A DNA stretch of 64,000 nt, from NCBI GenBank assembly GCA_947579665.1, contig OX388345.1, positions 68,811,454 through 68,875,453 on the forward strand, written 5' to 3'. The notes beneath the pieces are model-generated. The model searched no databases, was not told the DNA's origin, and saw only the letters and a list, made by a program, of their open reading frames with translations. Shown piece after piece: positions 48,241 to 61,357 of the stretch. The stretch comes from Sympetrum striolatum (Eukaryota; Arthropoda; Insecta; Odonata; Libellulidae). Position numbers and translations under genes: made by a program. Each line of letters opens with the position of its first letter. Positions within the stretch are counted from its first letter, which is position 1.

Positions 48241-51029
48241 CCGATAGTAATAGCTAAAAGATGAGGAAAAAAGAACATACAAAATAAAGAGATACACTAC
48301 CAATATACTTCCGTGGGATACATAAATAAGAATCAGTTCACATTTAAAAAAGATAGCAATATACAAAATAAGATAAGTAAAGAGCAAAGCTAACTTAAGT
48401 GGTATTGATGTTGCGGAAGTTAAAACATTCTCAACCCCTAGCTCCTAAGTTACAGGCAAACAAATGAACACAGCTCTAACCTGTGTATCAAATAGAGAAA
48501 TAAACCTGGATTTGAGTCCCAGTCATGACACTATTTCCCGCTTCTGATACTACTTGTATATCAAATCGTCATTTATATACTAAATCTTTTGTGAATCAGT
48601 GCATAAAATTGCAAAGAATCGAGGAGTGTAAGTCAAAAAACTTCAAAAATTTCTATTCCTTATATCTTTGTTCTCTGCGGGTGTATATTGGACTAATATT
48701 ATCTTAAAATCATCTTAGACTCGAAATCAAGTCTTTCAGAACAATTGTCATGAAATTTCCAGAATGGTTCATGTCTCTTCTAACATAAATTAATTAGTAA
48801 ATGATGGTCGTCCGAGATGGAGGAAAATATTTTTATCAAATGAGTATCTAATGAGAAAAATGTATTGTGATTTACTATTTCATATCGCAGAATAACGTTC
48901 ACGGATAGAAAGGTTTCGTTAAATTCGTTGAAATTTATGCCAAACTTTAGCAATTTTTTTGACTTTCAAATACCATACTTTTGACGACCATGGTTTTCAT
49001 AAAAATCGTGTTTAACCTTCTCGCTTTTCTCATTAGGACACAGGTATTAATGAGTTAGTACAGAAATAGCTGTGATGCATATATTACTGGAATCACTAAT
49101 GACTGACAACAGTTAATGGATTCAACCTATTAAAGCAAACACAAAGTAATGAATGAATACAATTATGGCTTATCGGAGTCTAAATTTAATCTTCGGAACA
49201 AAATTTTGCTCGAAAAATAAACATATTTGCATTCTCAAGTATTTAAGATTCTTATGTTAAGAAATACGTAGTCTCTCTACCTCTAGTTGATGCCCTGGAA
49301 AGTTAAAAAAGGATTTAAAGGGATACTTTTGAGCAAGAATACAGTGCGTATAGCTTATTGTAAAAACGACAATTACTATTATAAAGGTAGAGATGAAATG
49401 ATCAAATCAAATAGAGTATAGGTAACGATATTGAACTGCATTTATAAAGTCAACTATAATAAGGGACAGATTGGTAACTTGAGTACGTAAACTCACTAGT
49501 AATAATGGCACATGATTTATAAAGGCAACTTTTTTTCCGATTTTACCGACAGAGAAGCCATAGAATATTAGTTATTAAACAATTTATTTCGAAGAAGGCT
49601 TGCCATTCATTTTCGGTAACAAAGCGCTTGGGATGATATAGGCCTGGATTCTTTCCTTTTTGAGGGTTTAGAATCCCTAATGATGAGAGCGGTGGAATTA
49701 TTTTCCTTTTCCTTGTTTTTAGAAGCGATGCGTTGGCTGAAAAATCGTAAAAATGGAGCGAGGTAGAATATCCGCGAAATATAAGGGATATCAAGCGCTT
49801 TTATGAGTGGCCCAATAGATTTATCGTGGTAAAATATCCTGCAATCGAGCGTCACATCCAGCTCTTCCAAGAGTTTCATTCAGGCGGAGGGAGTTATAAC
49901 ACCGATAGAAAAATGAGCAGGATATGCTACTTTCACTCGGAACGTAAAAATTATAGGGAATCTGCATGTTGCATCACGGGAAAAAAAGGGCATTCCGAAT
50001 AGGATGATTCGCAACTGAATTAAGTAAATTAATAGGTTTAATGGCACCTAGAAAAAGGGATAGCTAAAATCAATTGCCTGTCTTTAAAGTATTTGTTTAT
50101 TAGTTTCAGTTATTGTATCTCTCTTCAACCCTAACTTAAGGATTATGGAGTTGAAACTTTCTCTTTACTTTCCCAATCCTTTCAACATCGTCCAAACCTT
50201 ATCTTACAATCTCTCAGCCTAACCACTTCTTCAGTACTCTTCTTCTTTCTCGACCTCTTCCTACCCGTTTCTTAGCATCTATATATTTGAGTTACATAAT
50301 GATGACGGTTATCATCAAAACCCGTGTTGAGAAAGTAAACCAATGGAATAGCGTGGGTATGAATTTATTTGATGTTCGAAATTTGAGAAAGGATTATATA
50401 TAAATATGCTTCTTTGAAGGATGATAATCCTCAAGCGATTCAATGAGGATAAACGATAACCATTCAGTTTTTCAAAAGAAAGTACGCTATTTCGAAGCCA
50501 AAAATAATTTGAATGCATTAAATCTAATTTTAAAATTGGGTATAAAATTAATAAGTGAATTATGATAAGAAAGGTAAAATTTAACGTTCGAATTGTAATG
50601 GAAAATTTCATTTAGAAAATTAAAAATATTGACGCATTGATAATGCGTACTAAATAATAAGATATTTTCATAAATTATTCCTAATTCATAAAAGAAAAAT
50701 ATGTCCAATTTTACTGTTTATCGTTGGAACAAAATATATCTGATTATAGACTAAAAATATCACGAATCAAACTGAGCAAAATTCGGTGGAACAGATAGAT
50801 TCAATCGGAGAAGTAAAAAAAACTCAGTCCACAAAAAGACACCGACTTTGAAAGAACTTCATTTTACGTCATAAGATCTTACGAGAATCACTACGCCTTT
50901 CAAGCCTTATGCTGGGATTACCCCAAAAACCGATCGCATTTCTTTATCTTTCCCCTAAACCTAGTCATTCTTTGTTTCTTCAACTGAACAAAATAATCCC
51001 AAATTAACCGATTCCTTGTGAAGATCGAG
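48241..51029. other. AT-rich, no gene recognised
   Basis: Two overlapping minus-strand frames near 49543-49879 (83 and 90 codons) have no known motif. No repeat boundary was identified. Confidence 0.4.
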
Positions 51030-51560
51030 CCCTTCAAACAGTGAAGAAAAGGGGCGTGGTCAGTAGTCCGATGATTTTCGGCCGGAGAAATTCGGGGTGT
51101 AAAATGTGGAAGGCTCGCTCTGAAAGGAGAAATTGGAAGGCGATAAAAGGTCTACGGAGCGTGAAGCAGCGGTGGTCAAACCAACAAGGGGGGGGATTTA
51201 CGATCACGGCGCTTATGGGAGATCGGCATCCGTGGAGGGCCGCGTGTGGCCACATACCTCAAGGAATATTGGATCCCGCGCCCCGTCAGCGATGAGTTGG
51301 CACAAAAATTCCCTCCGAAAGGATCGCTAACCAATCTAAATCCATCCGATTCTTTCCGAGGAATTCTCCGCTAAGAGAGAATGAAAAAATGAGAGAAAGA
51401 TTTCCGCCCGGGGATTCCCCACGTCTCGCAATCACCGAGAAATTTCCCTCACAGACGCCACGTAAACGGTATTTTCCGAGTGATTTTTCCATCCCTCCAA
51501 CCTCCTCTTCTTGAAAAAGCCACGGAATGTACAAATTAACGTTTCTATTGACCGCCTGGT
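51030..51560. other. GC-richer island
   Basis: It is purine-rich on the + strand to about 51240, then mixed. Overlapping open frames occur on both strands, with no domain. Confidence 0.4.
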
Positions 51561-52360
51561 TTTTTCCTTCAAAAAGGGTAATTTTCCGGCGCCGAAATTT
51601 TTAAATTGTTATTAAATGGAGGGTTGATGTAAATCGTGGCGTCGTTATCGTCGACATGTAAATGAATTTTAATGCCCCTTTCAGAAGATGTCATTTATAT
51701 TTATATCCCTTATATTACCATATTAACCTGGGCGAGGGGGGCTTAACGACTTAAAGCTGAAGGTATAGAGGAACAAGCAGACACCAACCAACCATAAGAA
51801 AGGATGTCAGCAACGACTAAACCTGGAATCGCCTTCATCAACTGAAATGAGTATTGAATTGGATTGACCAATTTACTTTCTCTATTTCCCACCACTTTTT
51901 ACATTTCATAGTATAATCAATTACCTTATACATTAACAGAAAAATTATTATTCAAGTAATCATTTACATCATATTACATATTTAAATAAAATCTTCAAAA
52001 AACTCCCTTACAAAATAATAACATTTATTTATCAAGAACTTTTAAATGTTTTTAGGAATTTTAAATGATCTGTAGACAGTTTTTGTCTCATATCAATTGT
52101 CAATTTGTTGTATACCCTTCTACCCAAATACTGTAGCCTGTTTTTAAATAATTTTTATTTGTGTTTCGGATATTGCAACATATTTTTCCCCTTGTTTCAT
52201 ACCTGTGGTCTGATTGTTCAATTTTCAGCTTATCCATATTAACACTGACATAGCACATGAGTTCATACAAGTAAGTGCATGGAAAAGTTAGTATGCCATT
52301 GCTTTTGAAAGCTTGTTTGCAAGACTCTCTATACCCCAAATTATTTATAATGCGCTTAAC

Positions 52361-52548
52361 CTTCTTTTGTACGTAGGAAAGGAAAAAAACACTTTGTCTT
52401 AATTCTGGCAGAAGATGACTAGACCTTAGTAGAAACCGGTCGCACAATAAATTTACTGTGGAACTAAGACAAAGTCTTCTTTTCCTTTCCTACGTTATGG
52501 AGGTCCACAAAGTGACAGCTTCGTCAATTGATTTTACTTCTTTTGTAC
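52361..52548. mobile_element. Small hairpin element (member C) inserted in the RT, with perfect 12-bp target-site duplication
   Basis: CTTCTTTTGTAC occurs at 52361-52372 and 52537-52548. Between them are 164 bp. Removing them and one repeat restores the RT block VFKVQKK-VKRIINN in one frame, so the borders are secure. Inside, GTAGGAAAGGAAAAAAACAC... (52373-52407) pairs with ...TCTTCTTTTCCTTTCCTAC (about 52457-52494). The loop reads GCAGAAGATG, then ACTA-GACCT-TAGT (a small stem), then AGAAACCGGTCGCACAATAA. No coding capacity, poly(A) or TA/TTAA target is visible. It shares loop words with the hairpins at 2.3 and 18.5 kb. Confidence 0.85.
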
Positions 52549-53527
52549 TTTGAATACTGTCTCCTAACCTGGGGCGTTTCCCCACAGAATGGTACCATAT
52601 TTTAATACAGAATAGAAATAGGCATGGTAAACTGTTAATCTTGTTGCTAGAATGGTGACTGCAGAGATGCAGGATATGCTAAAGCATGCCTTGTTCAGTT
52701 TTGATAGTACGCAACTTAGTTGTTCTTCCCATATTAAACTTTCATCAAGTATTACCCCTAAAGTTTTGGTATACTTCTAGTCTTAGATCTGTACTTCTTG
52801 ATAATAAACTTAGCTCATTTCTTTTGATTTTATTTGATTAATTAATGAAATTGACTTTTCCACATTTATCTTCATACCATTAGCTGTGAACCATTCTTTT
52901 AGCTGATCTATAGTTTGAGTTAGTCAAGCCAGTCAAGTTTTTTTTCTTTTATGAGAGCTGTATTGTCATCTGCATATAAGACAATATTTGATTGTATATT
53001 AGAAGGAAGATTATTTACATAGAGTAGTAGTAGTAGTCCACATAATAGTGGTCCAATAACAGATCCCTGAGGAATTCCTAATGTTAAAGTTTCCCAGTCA
53101 GACGTAGAATTTTGTTTGTCATTGTTAATCAATGTGTTTTGTTTTAGAGCTGAAAGATAAGATTTAAACCAAAGTAGGCTTGTTCTGGATATACCATAGT
53201 GATTCAATTTTTGAACAAGAATTTCATGGTTGACGCAATCAAATGCTTTTAAAATATCACACACTAGTCCTAAGGTTGAGTTAGACTGATCTATGGAGTG
53301 TGAAATATTGTTTACTATATCTGTCAAAGCTGTTACTGTGGAATGTTCTTTTCGAAACCCATGCTGGTCATTTACCAGGAGGTGATTGGCTTCTAAATAG
53401 TATGAGAGACGCTTTTGAGCAGCTGATTCAAAGATTTTGGAAACATTTGATATTAGGGATGTTGTGCGGTAATGTTTTAGTAAGTTGGTTGGTCCACCCT
53501 TATGTAAAGGTTTTACAATTGTGTATT

Positions 53528-53738
53528 GTCATCCCAGTTATATACCTACGCGACCTTCGAGAGAAAACAAAAAAGCGTCACAGGGAAGTGGTTGCCAGGA
53601 CAAATAACTACTTTTGGTCATTTTTTCCGCGAAGTATTAGAGAAGCTAATAGCTCTCCAGATAAGATAGGTATTTCGGTGTCTTACACCCCCTGCCACGC
53701 GCCAGTGGTGGATTCCAGGGTTTAAATGTAAATGTAAA
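53528..53738 (+). mobile_element. Nested TGTAAA-tail LINE 3' fragment inserted antisense into the RT
   Basis: The + strand encodes VVARTNNYFWSFFPRSIREA, the C-terminal block of the 24.2-kb family, then TTACACCCCCTGCCACGCGC, GGATTCCAGGG and three TGTAAA-like repeats. TGTATT flanks it (53522-53527 and 53739-53744). Removing the insert and one TGTATT joins FPERLKYT to IVKPLHKGG of the host RT in frame. It is only 211 bp, a typical 5' truncation. It must be younger than the host element. Confidence 0.85.
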
Positions 53739-54225
53739 TGTATTTGAGCCTTTCTGGAAAAGCACAACTGAAAAGACTGATTTCTTAATTTACTCAATGG
53801 ATCACTTATGTAATCTTTGATTATTAGTGATGGGATTTCATCCCATCCACATGATCTTTTATTATTTAATTTGGAAATAAGATATGATACTTAAGATTTA
53901 GTCACAAGATGTAAGATGAACTCAGATGCTGCAGAAATGTTTCTTTGGTATGAATTGACTTTAAGTATAGCATCTTTTACTGAAGGAATAACATTTACTT
54001 CTTTAGCTATATTGGTTAAGTAGTTATTGAAACAATCTTTTAGGATCATCTATGTTAGTACCATTTAATAAGATATCTTTAGTTTGTTTAGCTTAATTTT
54101 CCTGCAGACATAACTGGTATTTTACCACCATCCATGTAGCATGGCTTTTGTTATTATAAAACGTTATTAGTTCATTTTCTGCAATGAAATAATAAAAAAA
54201 GCTATAGCGGTTTATTTAACCAACT

Positions 54226-57153
54226 CAGCACAAGAATTTAAGAAGAAGAATTCATCCCGAAGCGTACAGGACTATTATAATAGAAAAACTACTGAGGTAT
54301 GGATGAAAGTGATCAGCAACATTTCTCCTCAAACCTCGTTATTGAAATCCACGATTTTCATGGAGCCATTGCTCAGGAGACAAATTTTCATTACTCGTAC
54401 ACCTCAGCGAGGAGAGCAAGAGGAAGACCTCACTCCTCATCGTTCCTGGTATACCACATTCCCCTTCTTTTGATAGCTAATAGTGGAGGCCTTGAGGTTA
54501 AAATAGGCTTTATACCGCGCAGACACAGAAAGTATATGGGGTTAAGAGAAGAGGTATAAAAGATAAAGTAAAAACTTACATTAATAAAAGAGAAAGAACC
54601 AATCTACGAAAGCAATAATAGTTTATTACGCCGCCCCATTAAGATAAATACCCTCTGATAAAATCAAGCCCATCATTGGAAAATAAAAAATAATAAAACG
54701 TTTAGCGGATATCATCAAGGCTTGGGGAACACCGTGTATCGACTCATCTACATCTAATAAAAAATTTCCATGGCTCATCCCCATTAATCACAAGGCCGCG
54801 ATCAATCAACCCCAATAAAACAAAGGCTCGCGGAAAGAATTTTCCGCATGACATGACGGCGCGCCATCAAATAGTCGGGGAGAAAGCCATTTACGTTTTA
54901 ATCCCCGTTCGCTATGAGAACCCACAATGGCAGCGATACATTCACAGAAAATTAAAGGCACGCGAAGACTTCTATGATTTCGCCATAAATCTTCCTTCAG
55001 AGCGAACGAGCGCCCGAAAAGAAAAAGGATTCGATGCCGTAAATACCTCAAAAAACACCCTTACGACCACGCCCACTTCCACGGTAATTAAATAAAACAG
55101 CCCCGAGAAAAAATGCTCGCAAAGAAGGCGGTCAGCCCTAATAACTTAACAGGCGTATCAGCACTCGGGGCTGCGTTGATGTACGGGTGTATTACCCCTA
55201 GCGACACCATCGGAACCCTTATCAAACTACACCCCGCCGCAAAGCTAAGGCGACCACCCCCGCTCCGCAAAACATCCATCGTCTTAATAAAAAAAATTCT
55301 AGAACCGCCAACCGCTCTTGCCATGGAACAAAGGGCTTAAAAAGTAGGGGTACCAACTGTAATGTTTTCTAAAAACGGATTACTTTGACCCGTAAACTGA
55401 ACAGGCAGCAATTTCGTGATGATAGAAATTTTACGTTGTTATTTACCAACCTAAAAGTGATTTCGAATATATTATTGCATCATAATTTCGAAAGTTTTAA
55501 TCATGACTCGATAGTATTTCATGAAACACTCAGAAAATAAACATTAGGATTTCATTACACTATTTGCAAAGTTAATATCCAAGATAATAACTGATAATGA
55601 TATCATCATAAGGTCAATGCTAGGAGTCAAAACCTGGTTCTTGTTAATTATTAAATATATATGGAAATAATAATAATTTATTAAATAAATTATTCCATGG
55701 TACAGTATAAACAATTCATTGAGAAGTATATTCACAATGTGTATATTTTCATATTAAAATATTGCTAGACTTCTTTCTTTATCTATGAATCAATCATATA
55801 TTCTTGACTTTGAACTCCTATTAAAATCAAATCAAAGGATAAGAAATATGTATATTGCAATTCGTACTTTAAAATTTGCTTTTTTAAGGACAAGGCTAAA
55901 TAAGTTAGGGGCAATTTATTAATGTTAAAAATGAATACCATTATTTATAGTGTCTCAGTAAACAAAAATGTCGATAGCGTCAAATGAGTCGGAAAGAAAA
56001 TGGATATTTAGCCCCTTATTTAATTTTGAAGAAATTATTTGGAAGAATATTATATCAATGAAACTTACCAAGCCAGAATAACCTTTAACACGACTCGTTA
56101 CGTGGATTAGCAATAAATCAAAAGCTTTACTCAGGTTGATGACCACGCACATATTTTTATTACCTAATTAGAATCAGCACTTTTTAATAGACTGTTCCTT
56201 ACCCATCTTCTTCGGTGAAGTAGTTAATAAGTAATGAAAGTAACAGTGAAAAAGAAGCTGTAAGATAAAAATCTTATGACAAACTCCAAGTCCAGTTTTT
56301 ATTTATCAAATTACTTTCTATGAAGCCTGGTGAACTCAGATTATTTAACTGATATACATATTAATTAAGCACTTAAAACACGTAATAATAAACACGCGAT
56401 AATCCTGTATATTTCTAACATTACCAAGGCACTGATGCACTGCCGCGCCCCATATACGCGTAGGCGAAACGTTAACCAATGTTCTAACGCACCTGAATCG
56501 GGGAGGAATGAATAGATATAAACCCAGTAGAAACACCAACTCCCCCGGAGGTCAAAATGCCGCAGTTGGCACCCCTACACAAAAGAAATCCTTTTTCTCC
56601 AGCGCTACATGCGAGCGACACCGGCGATGATCTCAGCGGTGTCCGATGTGATAAGACCAGGCGTTCCGAAAATAATCGCGCGGTCAGGAAGGGGCAAAGA
56701 AGTCTGCAAAGGGGGTGGAAGACGGGAAGAGATTAAGGGGAGTAAAACATGAGAGAGGGACGATAAACAAGGGGTGGGAGGTGCATCGTTTGGAAAAAGG
56801 GGAGAGATAGGTGGGCGTCGGCCGTGATGGAAGGGATAGGGAGAAGTTCGTTTCCGTGCCGGAAGAGAGAGCCGGTGTTCCCCGCATAACTCATGGCCTT
56901 GTAAAATGCGGTGTATGCTTCCTCTCGTAGCCCTTCGTTCGGTACCCTTCGTGTCTCCTAAGCCCGGCAATCCTTTTATTTCCTTTCAGTTATTATGTTA
57001 ATGACATAATATCTTAAGATCAATGGGGAAAGACATTTTTAAGAAGGGATTTCGTTAATGGGGGATTAGGATAATTTACGTATGGGGTAATAATGCGTTT
57101 TTTTCATAATGAGTCATCTCTCGTTCAAAAAACAAAAAACATTCAAAATTAAA
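54226..57153. other. No gene recognised; GC-richer islands at about 54820-55340 and 56560-56960
   Basis: Both islands are open on both strands (frames of 75-120 codons). The second is strongly G/A-rich on the + strand. A short minus-strand match to NLSKAFD (about 56130) is too weak to call an RT. Confidence 0.4.
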
Positions 57154-57412
57154 TCAGCAGAAATTCCCTTTCACCAGCTCTAATGTCGATGTAACTTGTA
57201 TATATTCCGATTTAATCGTAAACAATAATGTCCCCAAATCATATCCTTTGTAATTATGTTTATTTAGTCCTGATATCAATTTTAGGGGTACATTAACACT
57301 ATTTTTATATCGGTGCCAGTCATATATTTTTCTAAATGCCAAGTTATGGAATTTTGTTGGTAAATTTTCCCGAGCGTTTTTGAGCCTAGTTGAGATTGAG
57401 TTTAGAAAACCT
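57154..57412 (-). CDS. Unrecognised open frame (about 85 codons)
   Basis: The minus-strand frame is open from about 57412 to the stop at 57154, longer than its first ATG (57342) suggests. It includes SISTRLKNARENLPTKFHN, AFRKIYDWHRYKN and a final VKGNFC. The composition looks protein-like, but I know no family. It may be a decayed mobile-element ORF, an exon or chance. Confidence 0.2.
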
Positions 57413-59279
57413 AGTTTGCTTCAAAAAGGTTTGTGGAAAAAAATATAACTACCAAATAACGACCATCATCACATAATAAATGGAAAGCCTTAATTATCAT
57501 TAATCTATTAATTTTACTTGTTTTGAGTATTTTTCTTAGCTTTCACTAGATATTTTAAAGGTTGTTATTCATTATTAGGATTAGCAATGTTTGATCTTTA
57601 CTTTGTCCGCGTCCTTGTTAATATATTACAATAATTAATCTCAATAAACTATCTCATTAAAAAGGTGACATCTAGGCGACAGTTTTTCTGCAAAGTGGTA
57701 GGCCTAGAGATTTGAAGTAAAAACCATCATTAGCATTAAAAAGCCACTGCGAGGGAATGCAGAAACAATGAAAAATGAGATAACATAATTGATATCTCTT
57801 ACTCCATCGACTCGTTATTTCATAAATGGAAATAAAGAACGATGTTTCAGCTATGACGGATGATTCCCGAATTGAACCATTCTATTTGCCTGGTAGTCAG
57901 TACTGATTAAACAGTTGAGGTATTTTCTTATCACTACCATTAGTAACGTTAATTAAACATGTTAATAGCTTAGATGTCACACACTTTGTCGGTTGGGAAG
58001 GGATATTTCATCTATGCATAGTCAACAAAAATATTGAAATGAATTTCTACGCGAAAGACCATTTTCGTATAAAATCTATAAGAATAGGGGTTACTCAGAC
58101 CCATTCCACGGTGATGTGAATAAACACTTCAAACTACGAAAATTACTAAAATAAGTATGTTTCCCATTTATGCTCAAGATTCTTTATTTATTATTGTATT
58201 TGACGTCACACATGTTTCGGTTGTGTACAATCATTCACTTATAATTTTCACTACACTTATTACGTGACAACTAAAATATTATATTATATATTTATATAAT
58301 ATGATATTGGCTCATAATTTAATAAGTATTCAATAGCCGAGATTGTTCAACAGAAATTCACTGATGCATTAATTAGTAAGACAAAGTACCACGTAGTTTC
58401 CTTATCTGTTATGACTGCTGTCAATCGTGTATAGCCTTAATGAATAAATGTATTTCACATGAGTAAAATCTGTCAATTGCGATCGAATTCATATATCAGA
58501 TAAAGCTTTCTACAATTAATATGCTTATAGTTTTGTAGTTCATCTGATTTTTTTCTCTTCTCTAAATGAAAAAATAGTATCTTCTTCACCTGCCAATTCA
58601 TCCTTTCTATGGATAGCTTTACGTTACATTGACATAAGATCGTTAGAGAATCAGATAATTATCAAAGCACTGGTTCGATGTATGAAAAACAGTACAGCGC
58701 ATTGCTTGCGGCGCATGCTTGAAAATTTTTCGCCTTATTAATTTCTACTAATGAATCGTCTATTTTCATAGCCGCCAAGACGTCAAGGCGATGAGAAAGA
58801 TTAGATGTAAGCACGCAAACCCTACGAGAATTACCATATTTCAGATTTATCGCCGAGGGAAAACTGTTTTATTATGGAAAACGTGCGATTTTTTTAATTA
58901 CTCAATATAAATACGCCGCATAAATTGATAGGAGGCCTATATATTCCGCTCACTGCGCCATAGCACGCCAACTCATGGATTCGTTTTCTCTTTCTTCGGA
59001 AAGAAATAAAACCTTAAATCCTCGCTGTTTTCGGTTAGCTTGTTATGATTTTTAAATGGGGGAAGGGTGATTACAGGGGCAACTAAGCTTTTTTGCTTGT
59101 TAGGGAGACGAATATTGAATGTTCTGAGAGAGTTTAGTGAGTAATCTAATCTAATCATTCTAATAGTGTCCAATAAGGACTTGTGGGTGAATTCAAAATA
59201 ATAATAATATCGTACTTATATGGTGAATTTTACTATGATTGCTTTAAAATTCAACTCTCATGAATTGCTAAACACGTAC
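57413..59279. other. AT-rich, nothing recognised
   Basis: No motif or repeat boundary was identified. Confidence 0.4.
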
Positions 59280-59365
59280 AACACGTACACGTACCTAACC
59301 AGGGTCCGAACCCGAAACCCTAGAGTTGCCCCTAATCCCTACCTCACAGAAGTCGGCCAAAGCAA
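59280..59365 (-). repeat. Possible tRNA-related fragment
   Basis: The minus strand contains TTGGCCGACTTCTGTGAGG (A-box-like) and 30 bases later GGGTTCGGACCCTGG (B-box-like). Spacing suits a tRNA-derived head. No tail or acceptor pairing was seen. Confidence 0.35.
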
Positions 59366-60719
59366 ATCTCATCCGGTTTTTTTCTTTATATATTGCTGAA
59401 TTACAACAGATTTCGCTTATGTAGTATACACAGTGGCTCGAGAATACAAAATTCTGAAAAGTACCTTGATAAACCGATCATAAAAACTTCGAAATCTTAA
59501 AAATTTTTCCCTCTTATTCTAAAATGCTCTTAATTATCGATTTCCATTTATTCTTATGACCATTATTTAAATTGAAAGTATAAATATGGTGATTCAGCAA
59601 CTCTATTCGAAATCAAAGAATGAAACTATAAAGGGAAAATAAACACTATTACTTGATTTCTTTCAGCAGAAAATGAAGATCACCACGAGGTATTTTCTGC
59701 AGATAATTTGCTAAAATCAGAATTAAAAGTTGTAAAGTAAAAGTTTAAGTTGTTCTTAACTCACATAAGTAAAAAACAGGGCAATAGCTACAAATTCAAG
59801 GAAATTCAATAAATGTTAACGATTTTGTTGAACACAGGCATTAATATAAATAAGAACTGGTATAAATTCTGATTTACTTCCATACGTTATTCTTGCGGCT
59901 TAAAGAAATCAAGCGATAAAAGAAAAGAGACAGTAACAAGAATTAAGCACTTAACTGCAGTAAATTAGTCCGGTAGAACTTGGAAACGACCGCTACTTAA
60001 AAATAAAAATCCACTAAAATTCTTTGCTTCATAGTACCCATTGCGTAAGAGTTGAACATATGGTTCATCCTTAAAAGTATCTAATAACAGTATGACTAGA
60101 GTTAAGAGTGGTGATAATAACAGCGCTGTACAAAAAGAAACACGCCGCCTTAAGTGATCAAGGAATTTTATGTTATCCGCTTAAAAAACGCAGTCCTTGC
60201 TAAACGCCTCCAAGGAAAGAGATTAGGAGTCATTATGCTGAAAAATAAAAGATGAAGTTCCTTACACACATTTTTGACCCTCGATTACGAAAATTTCGCG
60301 GCAATTTCCGTGTCAAATTTCACCCTTTTATCTTAAGATCGCGGTCCTTGTAAGATACTGTAGTAATAACTGTCCTCTACTGCATTCTCAGGTAGTTTAT
60401 CAAGAAACTGAAAACGGGTTTTACCTTGTTGTCATGAAATTGGATCGGAATCTACATAGTTATATGATTTCCTGGCAATTTAACCGATAAATACATAGAA
60501 AGGGTTATCTGAGAAAGAAATTTATTTTCATACTAACCATTAACATTAAATATCTACCAAACGTTTCCATTCAGAAATTCAGGTACTACATCTAATCAAC
60601 TAACATACCTTAGGGAATAAAAATATTTCAAATCACATTTTCGAAAGAGCCAATTCCAAGCAAATCATTTAAGATGTTTCGAAGATAATCTATGATAAAG
60701 ATAAATTTGAATATAAAGT
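59366..60719. other. AT-rich, nothing recognised
   Basis: Short motif-free frames only. Confidence 0.4.
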
Positions 60720-60768
60720 GAAAGCCGCTAGTGGTGTATGGCAGGGGATGATTTAACACCAACCAATC
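60720..60768 (-). mobile_element. TGTAGA-family LINE 3' end fragment
   Basis: The minus strand reads GGTGTTAAATCATCCCCTGC then CATACACCACTAGCGGCTTTC, a diverged form of the family 3' landmark. The tail repeats are not preserved. Confidence 0.5.
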
Positions 60769-61357
60769 CCTACCTATTCTAATCTCTTTGATTTTCCAAT
60801 AAACTGCAAAACTATGACTAAATCCGTTTTAATGATCGTTAATTATTATTATTACTATTTTTCATTTGACATTTTCAGACTATGACATATAATAGATTTT
60901 ACTCGTATCTATCAGTAATAAGGGCCAATTACATAATATATATGCATTTTCTGCTTCCAATTTCTATTGAAAAAATCTAGCATACACATTTCCACTATGC
61001 ATTAAGAAATGCCGATAGAGAATTCCAAACTATCGATGAATTTGGCTGATAACAAAGATCGATTAAGAAATTAAAAATCCTTACAAAATTAAAACATTAA
61101 GTCTTGGAATTCTGTAAGATTGAAAAATTCATATTACCACACTTCCATGGCCTTTGCTTAACTTTGCTCACTTTATTTTTAGACGGAGTGTATACAATAG
61201 CCAATATACATCTTCAGAAGATACACACGTACATTGCGCAGTTACTATAACCAGTTTTGTTAACCAATTGAGGACTTCGTAGAGTCTCATGGTACATATC
61301 CTTACAGAGAATAAATGTATTTACTTACAAAACTAGTACAAATTCCACAATACAAAT

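Larger units (their letters stand above)
51880..54225 (-). pseudogene. Decayed Jockey/CR1-like non-LTR retrotransposon (RT domain and C-terminus), 5'-truncated
   Basis: Blocks in minus-strand order: ENELITFYNNKSHATW (about 54190), LLNGTNIDD, NNYLTNIAKEVN, LNNKRSCGWDEIPS, FPERLKYT | IVKPLHKGGP (split by an insertion), SLISNVSKIFE, NDQHGFRKEHSTVT, DILKAFDCVNHEILVQKL, GIPQGSVIGPLL (53078-53061 within it), and the catalytic YADD (52976-52965). Thumb landmarks follow around 52.6-52.9 kb with several stops. After WGNAP...VFKVQKK the frame is interrupted by a hairpin insert, then resumes VKRIINNLGYRESCK and ends near HRYETRGK...NYLKTGYSIW. The longest intact frame is 135 codons (52920-53327). Stops, frameshifts and two nested insertions make it dead. 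Its 3' border near 51880 is approximate. Confidence 0.88.

Noticed and set aside
49543..49879. Two overlapping minus-strand frames of 83 and 90 codons
   Set aside because: No motif, and they overlap each other in different frames; likely chance.
55955..56152. Minus-strand frame with NLSKAFD resembling an RT block
   Set aside because: Only seven residues match; no PQGS or YADD block follows in the expected distance.
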